22,560 bases of DNA, from assembly GCA_023433685.1 (NCBI GenBank), contig JAEYUD010000012.1:1-22560 (forward strand), read 5' to 3'. Below the pieces are notes generated by a model, which did not search any database, was not told the origin of the DNA, and worked only from the letters and a program-made list of their open reading frames with translations. This DNA comes from Bacteroidota bacterium (GTDB lineage: Bacteria > Bacteroidota > Ignavibacteria > Ignavibacteriales > Ignavibacteriaceae). Position numbers and translations under genes: made by a program. Of the stretch, positions 1 through 7,110 are shown piece after piece; the stretch's first letter is position 1; the number at the start of each line of letters is the position of its first letter.

Positions 1-1
1 T

Positions 2-373
2 TGCGGACCCGCGACGATGATCCCCCGCGACATTTCCAATCTCGGTGTAAAAGTGATCCACAACATCGACGAAGCGATCCAGGAAAACGATGTGCTCAAC
101 ATCCTCAGGATCCAGCTCGAGCGCAAGGCCGGGGCTTCACTTCCCTCAACCCGCGAGTATCATAAATATTATGGAATCACTAAGGAGAGGATGGAAAAGA
201 ACAAGAAAGATGTCCTCCTCCTCCACCCGGGTCCGATAAACCGCGGCGTTGAGATATCTTCCGAAATGGCCGACGGCGAGCACCAGATCATTCTCGATCA
301 GGTAACCAACGGTGTCGCGGTAAGAATGGCAATACTTTATCTCTTGGGCACAAGAAACAGCGAGGAAAATTGA
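2..373 (+). CDS. pyrB: Aspartate carbamoyltransferase catalytic chain, C-terminal part (cut by window edge)
   Basis: The last 123 residues of aspartate carbamoyltransferase, which joins carbamoyl phosphate and aspartate in the first committed step of pyrimidine synthesis. The reading frame is open from base 2 (Cys-Gly-Pro-Ala-Thr-Met-Ile-Pro), so the ATG at 17 is an internal Met and the true start lies upstream of the window. The C-terminal part carries the family motif HPGPINRGVEI, followed by the conserved end region DQVTNGVAVRMAILYLL. It ends in TGA one base before the pyrC start, so the two genes are surely co-transcribed. Identification is firm from the HPGP..RG.EI motif, the end region and the pyrC neighbour. 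Nothing can be said about its start or regulation. Confidence 0.95.
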   Translation, partial: CGPATMIPRDISNLGVKVIHNIDEAIQENDVLNILRIQLERKAGASLPSTREYHKYYGITKERMEKNKKDVLLLHPGPINRGVEISSEMADGEHQIILDQVTNGVAVRMAILYLLGTRNSEEN

Positions 374-374
374 A

Positions 375-1649
375 ATGAAAACACTGCTTAAAAATTTACA
401 AGTTATCGATCCCGCCCACAAGCTCGATCTGAAAGCCGATATCCTCATCGATGACGGCGTTATCGAGAAGATCGGATCGGGCATCGAAGTTAACGATTGG
501 AATGTTGACATCCACGATCTCTCCGGATGTGTCGCCGCTCCCGGCTTCCTCGATATGCATGTCCACCTCCGCGAACCCGGCAGGGAGGATGAAGAAACTG
601 TAGTAACTGGTTGTAACGGTGCCGCGGCAGGTGGATTCACAGCCGTAGCCTGCATGCCTAACACAGACCCCGCGATAGATTCTTCGGAAATAGTGGAGTC
701 AATTTTATTGAAGTCAAAGTCCACTGTCGTCGATGTCTATCCAATAGGTGCCGCCACACTCGGAAGAAAAGGTGAAAGCCTCGCCCCGATCGGTGAGCTG
801 GTAGAGGCAGGAGCTGTCGGTTTCTCGGATGACGGTGTTGCAATTAAAACAGCGAAGATACTTAGAAAAGTGATGGAGTACTCCTCTATGTACGACACCC
901 CTGTGATCGAACATTGCGAAGATGAATCACTCGCCGGTGGCGCGATGAACGAAGGACTTAACTCTACAAAGTTCGGTCTCTCATCCGTCCCACCCATCGC
1001 CGAGGAACTGATAGTCGCCCGCGACATCATGATGGCCGAGTACACAGGCGCGAGAGTGCACATCGCACATATCTCAACCGCGAAGGCTGTACAGCTCGTG
1101 AGAGAAGGAAAAGCAAAGGGAATTAAAGTCACAGCCGAAGTGGCGCCCCACCACTTCACATTGACTGATGATTCATTGGCAGACTACGACACCAATTTCA
1201 AGATGAACCCTCCACTCAGAACCAAAACCGATGTTGAAGCAATGATCGAGGGCTTAAAAGACGGCACAATCGACTGTATTGCTTCCGACCACGCCCCCCA
1301 CTCACTTGAGGAAAAGGAGATGGAGTTCGAGTACGCCCCTAACGGCATCCTCGGACTGGAGACAACTCTTGGTCTCACACTGAACAATCTTTACCACACA
1401 GGTATTCTTACAATGGAACAGGTGATCGAGAAACTCTCCATCAACCCAAGGAAGATACTGAACATTCCCCTGCCAAAGATCGCCGAAGGTGAAAAAGCCA
1501 ACCTCACCATATTCGATCCCAACGCGGAGTACACCATAAAAGTCTCCTCATTCCGCTCAAAATCGAAGAACTCCCCCTTCGATGGCACCACACTTAAAGG
1601 AAAACCAGTGGCGGTGTTTAATAAAGGGAAGATGGTGCTTTCGCAGTGA
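375..1649 (+). CDS. pyrC: Dihydroorotase
   Basis: Full-length 424-residue class I dihydroorotase, a cytoplasmic zinc amidohydrolase that cyclises N-carbamoyl-aspartate to dihydroorotate, directly after the PyrB step. The metal-site pattern is intact: DMHVHLREPG gives H62 and H64, FSDDG gives the bridging Asp at 152/153, IEH gives H180, HIAHIS gives H232, and ASDHAPH gives the catalytic D305. The substrate-binding Arg-Glu of HLREPG and the Asn-Pro-Pro-Leu-Arg segment near residues 278-282 are also present. Length is normal for the family. The start is supported by GAGGA at 362-366, about 8 bases before the ATG and overlapping the end of pyrB. A rho-independent terminator follows at 1734-1758. 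An inactive PyrC-like paralogue is unlikely because every metal ligand is kept. Confidence 0.96.
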   Translation: MKTLLKNLQVIDPAHKLDLKADILIDDGVIEKIGSGIEVNDWNVDIHDLSGCVAAPGFLDMHVHLREPGREDEETVVTGCNGAAAGGFTAVACMPNTDPAIDSSEIVESILLKSKSTVVDVYPIGAATLGRKGESLAPIGELVEAGAVGFSDDGVAIKTAKILRKVMEYSSMYDTPVIEHCEDESLAGGAMNEGLNSTKFGLSSVPPIAEELIVARDIMMAEYTGARVHIAHISTAKAVQLVREGKAKGIKVTAEVAPHHFTLTDDSLADYDTNFKMNPPLRTKTDVEAMIEGLKDGTIDCIASDHAPHSLEEKEMEFEYAPNGILGLETTLGLTLNNLYHTGILTMEQVIEKLSINPRKILNIPLPKIAEGEKANLTIFDPNAEYTIKVSSFRSKSKNSPFDGTTLKGKPVAVFNKGKMVLSQ

Positions 1650-1733
1650 TTAGCTATTAGCTATTAGCGATTAGCCGCCGTGTCGGTATGAGTTAATAGT
1701 TTTTTCACTGGTACTTGATTCATTATTTCTCAA

Positions 1734-1758
1734 GGCTGTCAGAAATGGCAGCCTTTTT
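1734..1758 (+). terminator. Rho-independent terminator after pyrC
   Basis: GGCTGTC pairs with GGCAGCC across the 6-base loop AGAAAT (one G-T wobble), and five T residues follow at once. It lies 84 bases after the pyrC stop and separates the pyr operon from the sigma-54 operon. Confidence 0.85.
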
Positions 1759-1821
1759 ATTTGGCATCAGTTGTGAGTAGTGAGTAACAAGTAGCGAGGG
1801 TTCAGCCTTCATCCCTCAGCC

Positions 1822-1842
1822 CTCATACCTCATACCTCATAC
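1822..1842. repeat. Tandem CTCATAC repeat (3 units)
   Basis: Three perfect copies of a 7-base unit lie in a low-complexity stretch that also holds CCTCAGCC-like runs. The pyrC gene and the terminator are upstream of it. It has no visible coding role and is probably dispersed intergenic repeat sequence. Confidence 0.6.
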
Positions 1843-1849
1843 CTGAATT

Positions 1850-1875
1850 TGTACATTTGTCCAAAAATCTGTACA
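1850..1875. promoter_or_regulatory. Paired TGTACA palindromes, possible upstream activator site
   Basis: Two self-complementary TGTACA hexamers sit at 1850-1855 and 1870-1875, 20 bases apart centre to centre, or about two helical turns. A third GTAC core lies at 1905-1908. They are about 70-90 bases upstream of the -12 element of the sigma-54 promoter, the usual range for enhancer-binding-protein sites. The activator role is inferred; only the repeats are seen. Confidence 0.4.
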
Positions 1876-1926
1876 CACAATAGGCCAGTTCCTCCCTTAA
1901 AACAGTACAAAACACCACAATTATTT

Positions 1927-1943
1927 TTGGCACGCTTCTTGCA
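1927..1943 (+). promoter_or_regulatory. Sigma-54 (RpoN) -24/-12 promoter
   Basis: TTGGCAC-GCTTC-TTGCA matches the RpoN consensus TTGGCAC-N5-TTGCA with no mismatch. The invariant GG (1929-1930) and GC (1941-1942) are exactly 12 bases apart. Transcription is expected to start near 1954, leaving a leader of about 25 bases that includes the strong GAGGTGAT ribosome site at 1969-1976. The promoter would drive the lipoprotein gene, the DUF4783 gene and the NtrY-type kinase gene, and would need an AAA+ enhancer-binding activator. Confidence 0.85.
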
Positions 1944-1979
1944 GTATGTAGTGCAGAACTTTATTTACGAGGTGATACC

Positions 1980-2786
1980 ATGAAAAAGACAACAATGCTT
2001 TTTGTTCTCGCAACAGCGACACTATTTATTTCGGGATGCAGGATCAAGGATTCATTCTTCGTTGATCCGATTTATGACGACAGAGCCCCTTCAGCTCCAA
2101 GGAATGTTGAAGTTATCAATGGCGACGGTGTTGCCACTGTTATCTGGGACAACAACCCTGAATCAGACCTTAAAGGTTACAGGGTGTACAGCTCTTCTTC
2201 TTACAGCGGAAGATACGAATACATCGCCACGGTTTACGGCACACAGTTCGATGACTATGGTGTAAGAAACGGTAATAAATACTTTTACGCGGTTACTGCT
2301 TATGACTATAACGGGAATGAATCAGATCTAAGTTACGACTACGCTTACGCGGTGCCAAGACCCGAGGGATTCAATAAAATGCTTAACGAAGCCGGACTTT
2401 TCCCTGCTTCTTCAGGATACGACTTCTCAGGGTACAGAACTGTTGCCTGGAATGCACAGGATGCCGACTTCTTCTTCGAAAAGGTTAACGGGGTTTACTA
2501 TCTCTCAGTCTATGACGATACTGATATCCGTGACATGGGCTCAACTGGCAGTATACTTGATATTGCATGGGCTCCTGAGTCAGGATGGGCAGCAAACAAA
2601 TCAGCAAAGGTTTATCCCGGACACACATACGTCTTCTGGCTGTGGGACAACAAATACGCGAAAGTCAGGGTTAAATCAGTATCAGCAGACAGATTGGTGT
2701 TCGACTGGGCATACCAGACAGTTGAAGGTGAACCACAGTTGAAACCCTCAACCGGTACAACAAGAAAGCTTGAAAGAACCCGCTAA
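1980..2786 (+). CDS. Lipoprotein with a fibronectin type III domain
   Basis: A 268-residue predicted lipoprotein. Residues 1-20 form a lipoprotein signal (Met-Lys-Lys, hydrophobic core, lipobox ISGC with Cys20). Residues about 36-125 form one fibronectin type III domain: it starts APSAPRNVEV, has the core NPESDLKGYRVY, and ends in YFYAVTAYDYNGNESDLS, a subtype common in Bacteroidota and Ignavibacteria surface proteins. The rest (about 130-268) is rich in Tyr, Trp and Asp and looks like an all-beta domain that I do not recognise. The ATG has a perfect GAGGTGAT site at 1969-1976 and is the first gene behind the sigma-54 promoter. A role beside the downstream sensor kinase, for example ligand or partner binding at the envelope, is a guess from position. 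Confidence 0.85.
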   Translation: MKKTTMLFVLATATLFISGCRIKDSFFVDPIYDDRAPSAPRNVEVINGDGVATVIWDNNPESDLKGYRVYSSSSYSGRYEYIATVYGTQFDDYGVRNGNKYFYAVTAYDYNGNESDLSYDYAYAVPRPEGFNKMLNEAGLFPASSGYDFSGYRTVAWNAQDADFFFEKVNGVYYLSVYDDTDIRDMGSTGSILDIAWAPESGWAANKSAKVYPGHTYVFWLWDNKYAKVRVKSVSADRLVFDWAYQTVEGEPQLKPSTGTTRKLERTR

Positions 2787-2812
2787 GCGGTTAAGCATAC
2801 AAGGTGATTAAA

Positions 2813-3253
2813 ATGAAAACCTTACGTCGTTCAATAATCCTTCTTGGGCTCCTGACTCTCCTGGCAGGAGCCCAGGTTTCTAACTTCACGGGCGGAAGCA
2901 GGATCAAAGCGGGTCACGACCCTCAGGTCGCATTCAAAGAGATCGAATCAGGAATAAAACTTGCCGACCCCGCCAAATTTAACAGCTACCTTTCAGAAAA
3001 TTCTTACTTAAGTCTCCCAAATGGTGTGTCAGGGTATTTCAGCAGCAATCAATCTTTTTATATTTTGAAAGACTTTTTTAAAACTTTTATTCCCGTCACT
3101 TTCAGCCTCAACCTTCCCGCAGGGAAAAAAGAGACTGTAGCCACCGGGGCACTGGTCTTCGAGTCGAAAGGTAAAAGAGAGAATGCCACTGTTTACATCG
3201 CCCTGTTATATGAAGGCACCAATTGGAGGATAACACAGTTCATGGTAAACTGA
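2813..3253 (+). CDS. Small exported DUF4783-like protein
   Basis: A 146-residue protein that resembles the Bacteroidota DUF4783 family in layout: a helix like FKEIESGIKLADPAKFNSYL, then 'LSLP', then FYILKDFFKTFIPVTF, ending in a beta hairpin with WRITQFMV. This fold is of the NTF2/SnoaL kind. Residues 1-20 are a Sec signal ending near LAGA-Q. I prefer ATG at 2813 to the in-frame GTG at 2804, because AAGGTGAT (2801-2808) is correctly spaced from the ATG and would overlap the GTG. The stop overlaps the start region of the kinase gene, so translation is probably coupled. The biochemical function of the family is not known to me. Position suggests a periplasmic part of the kinase operon. Confidence 0.75.
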   Translation: MKTLRRSIILLGLLTLLAGAQVSNFTGGSRIKAGHDPQVAFKEIESGIKLADPAKFNSYLSENSYLSLPNGVSGYFSSNQSFYILKDFFKTFIPVTFSLNLPAGKKETVATGALVFESKGKRENATVYIALLYEGTNWRITQFMVN

Positions 3254-6200
3254 GCTTTGCCCCACTTCGTAAATTTTTAACAAAATACCGGAAGACAGCA
3301 CTTCTCCTCTCTTCCGGTATATTGTTGTCCGTTCTTGTCGTGATCTATCTTAATGGTGATTCCCGTACAGAGCGAAGCCTCGCGGAAGATTCCCTGCTCT
3401 TGAATCAAAAAATTTCGGAAGTGTCGGCTGACCTGAAGGCCTCGGCTAACGGTATGGCAGAGGAAATTGCCGGCAAAGGAATCAACGCGATAACTTCCGG
3501 TGCTTCTGAAGGTGACGTCATTTTCTCGCTCCATTCGGTTACAGGTGAATTTATAGCCGGCAATCCTGTTACAAGAAACCTCCCGGCACTCTCAAATTCC
3601 CGGCTTCTCTCTTCCGTGAATTTCATTTTTGCCGATGGAATGGCTTCGTGGCTTGCTGTGCCAAACAAATTCAGTTCAGGGGGCAGGCAATATCTTCTCG
3701 TTGCTCTTACCAGGCTCGAGAGGTTCTACGCCTTGAAGAACAGGTATAACAATCCGGCCACAATCTTCTCAACTCTTAAAGCCGAACACGGTGTCCAGTT
3801 CTCACTCGCGGATCCCTCCAAAGATTCACGGGTGGTTATGATAAAAGGGGATGACGGCAAGACGATAGCTACCGCGAAAACGGTAAAGACAGGCGATGGT
3901 TTTGTTTCCGGTGGTGTATTCAGACCGGCAATCAACCTCTCACTTTTCGCGGCATCGGTAATATTCCTTTTCATGGCATTCAATCTATTCGCTAAAGAGC
4001 AGTTTCATATTGTTTACCGTAGGAGCAACTGGATCAAGATCGCATACCCGCTGACGCTTCTGGCGTTCGGAATACTTGTGAGGGTTGCATTTATGTTCTT
4101 CGATGCCGGAAAGCTGCTCGGGGTTGAGGCGCTTGATGATCCTTCAAACTTTTCATCGATCTTCGGTTATGGAATCGCCGGTTCACCCGCTAACTTCCTG
4201 ATAACTTCATTTACGGGTGCCCTTGTTACATTTTTCATTCTTGATACCGGGATAAAATGGGAAAGGACGAAACCCGATAAACCCATATTAACCTTCGCGG
4301 GTTTCCTCGCGCTCTCATCCCTCGCGGTTCTCCCGGTACGGGCTTTGGCAGCAGTTCAGCGCAGCATAATTTACGACAGTTCGCTAAGATACTTCCTTGG
4401 TGAGTCGATCCTCCCGGGGCGGGAAGTGATCCTGATGAATATCGGAATTATCATGGCATCATTTGCCCTGACTGTGCCTGCTGTCCTCCTTCTTAAAGGT
4501 GCCGCGGCGAGGGGAGGCGCTCTGTTGAGATTATGGGGACCATTCCGTAACTTCAGTGGTGTTGGCACAACTGTTGCCGGCATCGCTTTTTCGGTAATTC
4601 CGGCAGCAGTCTATTTCATTTTTTATGAGACATCACTTCTTCCGGTGCTGCCGGTTGTAATTATTTTGATACTCCTTTCCGCCTCGGTTTGGTTTATTAA
4701 CCGGGAGACGGCAACAATCGCGTCATCATTTCTGGTTATATCGCTTGTGGCTTCGGTGGTTTCGATAGTCGTTCTCAGCAAGTTTAACGAAGACCTGGAG
4801 AAAGACTCACTTAAAAAGATCGCGCTCGAGGTTAACCGTCCCACCGACACTTTTATGCGTTTTCTTGTACAGCAATCCCTTTCTGTATTCATGAAACAGG
4901 ATGTGTCGCTGAAGACGAACGGGAAGGCGGTTTCCGGACTGGCCTTCAGGGTATGGTCGGCAAGCATCCTTAACGGTGAAGTATATCCGTTTAAGATATC
5001 GGTGTATGAGGGGACGCAGCAAAGGGATGGGTTCTCCCCTTTCGGTATCTCTTTGCTTTCACGGTTCGATGACACTCCTGATACTACATTGACCGATATT
5101 GCCATCTCCGAAAAAGATGTGAAGGGGGGAAAACTGATCTCCGGAACAATCCCCTTCGCCGAAGGCGCGGGTGGATCAAGTTTTTATGCCGTAGTTACCC
5201 TCTATAAACGCGATTTCCAGGTGCCCGGCGCGGGTATTCCGGAATTCATGAAACCGGAATCAAACCCCGTTAACGATATCATCGATCTCCGCAGGATATC
5301 CATTTTCAAATTCGCGGGTGGAAAAACCGTTGGAAGTTTTGGTGAACTGCAGCTCCCTGAAGAGAATTTCAATGAGATAGCTGCCCGGATAAAAAAGGGT
5401 TATTTTGAAGAACTCTACCGGACGGTGATAGATGGCGATGAGGCAAGTATATTTTATTTTACCCCCGTGCCCGAAGAAAGTGACAATGTTACGGTGATCG
5501 TGCTTAAAGACAAAGACCCGATAAGGATACTCTTTAACTTCTTTAAGCTATTTTTCCTCCATTCCCTCTTTATAATTGTGCTTTTCCTTGCATTCACCGT
5601 CGCGGGATTCAGGAAGCTGGCACCCCTGTTCTTCCGGTTCAGATCACAATTAACCGTAAGTTTTCTTGTAATTTCAACAATCCCCATTGTTGCTCTCGCC
5701 ATGTTCAACCGCGACAATCAATCATCGGTTGATGAAAAGAACCGCAACATTTCACTGAAAACAAGAGTTGAGAGGATCACCGAATCGATCCATGATTCAA
5801 GCGGAGTCAATCCTTCTCTTGTATCTCCCGGAATACCTTTCACTCTTTACAAAAACGGGGAACCGTTCTACACTTCCCCCAATGAAACAAGGGCTGCCTT
5901 CATCCCTTCGATGCTCTTCATTCCCTCCCGCCTCAATGGTGAAGTGCCGCTGAAAGACAATTTCCTGGTTCAGAAATTCGATAACTACCGCTATTTCACA
6001 TACTCACGCTCCTGGCTCGACGGGAAAGATGTGTATACAGTTATGGTGAATGACATCGCCGACAGGGATGAGAGATCGGCAATACTTCTCGAGTTCGATG
6101 TTTTCCTTTTCGGTGTCTATTCTCTCGCGGTGATCCTTACAATTATTTTCGCCGCGATTCTTTCGGCCCGCATTTCCTCCCCGCTACTGCGGCTTACAAA

Positions 6201-7011
6201 GGCTGCGAACTCGGTAGCGCTCGGGAATCTCGATTATGAAATTACCACCTCAAACCGTGGCGAGATTGGTGAACTGGTGCGGGGCTTCAGATTCATGACC
6301 GGTGAGATCAGAAAAAACCAGGATGAAATTGCCCTTCTTGAAAGAGACGCGGCCTGGAAGGAAATGGCAAAACAGGTGGCTCATGAGGTGAAAAATCCCC
6401 TCACCCCAATGAAACTGAGCGTGCAGCACCTCCTCTCTGCCACTAAAGACAATGCCCCGGGGATCGATAAACTGACTGAAAAGGTGTTGAATTCGCTTCT
6501 GAAACAAATTGACATTCTGAACCAAACTGCGTCAGAGTTCTCACGGTCTGCTAAAATGCCCGGTTTCACCCTACATCGTATCGATCTCGCTGATCTGATC
6601 AAGGAAGTAACAGATCTTTACACAGGCTCACCCGTCACTATAAAAGTTGTTCTGCCGGGAGGTGAGGTGCCGATCGCCGGTGATGAATCACACTTCAAAA
6701 GGGCGCTGATAAATATGATACGTAACTCGATACAGGCCGGCGCAACAGGAATAGAAGTGGTTGTAACATCTGAACCTGATTCGTGGGTGATGACAGTTGC
6801 CGACAACGGCAGTGGAATTTCAGATGAAGACCGCGAAAGAATTTTTCAGATAAATTTCACAACCAAATCAACAGGAACAGGACTTGGCCTTAAGCTCACT
6901 AAGAGATTTGTCGAAGCTGTAGGCGGCTCGATCGAACTTGTTCCAACAGAAAAAGGTACAAAATTCAGAATGGTCTTCCCAACTTACCGGGAGTTAAAAG
7001 GGGAAGAATGA
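3223..7011 (+). CDS. Very large NtrY-type sensor histidine kinase
   Basis: A 1262-residue membrane histidine kinase. About twelve hydrophobic segments can be seen (near residues 24-42, 237-257, 272-293, 323-342, 354-373, 402-424, 447-466, 472-492, 497-518, 770-794, 809-828, 960-981). With the N-terminus inside, they place three soluble segments (43-236, 519-769, 829-959) outside the cytoplasm. A HAMP domain (about 980-1035) leads to a NtrY-like H-box, VAHEVKNPLTPMKLS with H1054. The ATPase domain has the N-box Asn1168, DNGSGIS from D1194, and a TGTGLGL G2 box. There is no receiver domain, and no response regulator gene lies in the window. The frame has no usable ATG. TTG at 3223 (AAGG at 3213-3216) or CTG at 3250, which overlaps the previous stop as CTGA, are the candidates. 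NtrY kinases usually pair with NtrX-type sigma-54 activators, which fits the sigma-54 promoter upstream. Confidence 0.88.
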   Translation: MEDNTVHGKLSFAPLRKFLTKYRKTALLLSSGILLSVLVVIYLNGDSRTERSLAEDSLLLNQKISEVSADLKASANGMAEEIAGKGINAITSGASEGDVIFSLHSVTGEFIAGNPVTRNLPALSNSRLLSSVNFIFADGMASWLAVPNKFSSGGRQYLLVALTRLERFYALKNRYNNPATIFSTLKAEHGVQFSLADPSKDSRVVMIKGDDGKTIATAKTVKTGDGFVSGGVFRPAINLSLFAASVIFLFMAFNLFAKEQFHIVYRRSNWIKIAYPLTLLAFGILVRVAFMFFDAGKLLGVEALDDPSNFSSIFGYGIAGSPANFLITSFTGALVTFFILDTGIKWERTKPDKPILTFAGFLALSSLAVLPVRALAAVQRSIIYDSSLRYFLGESILPGREVILMNIGIIMASFALTVPAVLLLKGAAARGGALLRLWGPFRNFSGVGTTVAGIAFSVIPAAVYFIFYETSLLPVLPVVIILILLSASVWFINRETATIASSFLVISLVASVVSIVVLSKFNEDLEKDSLKKIALEVNRPTDTFMRFLVQQSLSVFMKQDVSLKTNGKAVSGLAFRVWSASILNGEVYPFKISVYEGTQQRDGFSPFGISLLSRFDDTPDTTLTDIAISEKDVKGGKLISGTIPFAEGAGGSSFYAVVTLYKRDFQVPGAGIPEFMKPESNPVNDIIDLRRISIFKFAGGKTVGSFGELQLPEENFNEIAARIKKGYFEELYRTVIDGDEASIFYFTPVPEESDNVTVIVLKDKDPIRILFNFFKLFFLHSLFIIVLFLAFTVAGFRKLAPLFFRFRSQLTVSFLVISTIPIVALAMFNRDNQSSVDEKNRNISLKTRVERITESIHDSSGVNPSLVSPGIPFTLYKNGEPFYTSPNETRAAFIPSMLFIPSRLNGEVPLKDNFLVQKFDNYRYFTYSRSWLDGKDVYTVMVNDIADRDERSAILLEFDVFLFGVYSLAVILTIIFAAILSARISSPLLRLTKAANSVALGNLDYEITTSNRGEIGELVRGFRFMTGEIRKNQDEIALLERDAAWKEMAKQVAHEVKNPLTPMKLSVQHLLSATKDNAPGIDKLTEKVLNSLLKQIDILNQTASEFSRSAKMPGFTLHRIDLADLIKEVTDLYTGSPVTIKVVLPGGEVPIAGDESHFKRALINMIRNSIQAGATGIEVVVTSEPDSWVMTVADNGSGISDEDRERIFQINFTTKSTGTGLGLKLTKRFVEAVGGSIELVPTEKGTKFRMVFPTYRELKGEE

Positions 7012-7110
7012 TTTTTGATCAATCAATGATACAAATTAGAAATATTTCAAAGTTAAGTTGCACTTCGATATCTTTAACTGCAATCAAATATTTTCAGGAG
7101 GAAGTATAAA

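Larger units (their letters stand above)
1650..1979. other. Non-coding region between pyrC and the FN3 lipoprotein gene
   Basis: This 330-base gap holds no convincing gene. It contains, in order: a simple repeat of TTAGCTA-like units (about 1650-1675), a terminator (1734-1758), repeats built from GTGAGTA/GTAGCGAGGG (about 1771-1800), three tandem CTCATAC units (1822-1842), paired TGTACA sites (1850-1875), and a sigma-54 promoter (1927-1943). Confidence 0.8.

Noticed and set aside
737..1159. Minus-strand 140-residue reading frame inside pyrC
   Set aside because: It is a shadow of a strongly conserved gene, with no family resemblance and no ribosome site seen.
1771..1842. CRISPR-like short repeats upstream of the sigma-54 promoter
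   Set aside because: Units are only 7 bases, directly adjacent, with no spacers and no cas genes nearby.
4623..5105. Minus-strand 160-residue reading frame inside the kinase gene
   Set aside because: The plus strand encodes continuous membrane and sensor segments here; the minus-strand frame has no recognisable domain.
7054..7085. Weak inverted repeats (AGTTAAG/CTTTAACT and TTGCA/TGCAA) before the helicase gene
   Set aside because: The two weak pairings are interleaved and short in A/T-rich sequence; no promoter or operator can be named with confidence.
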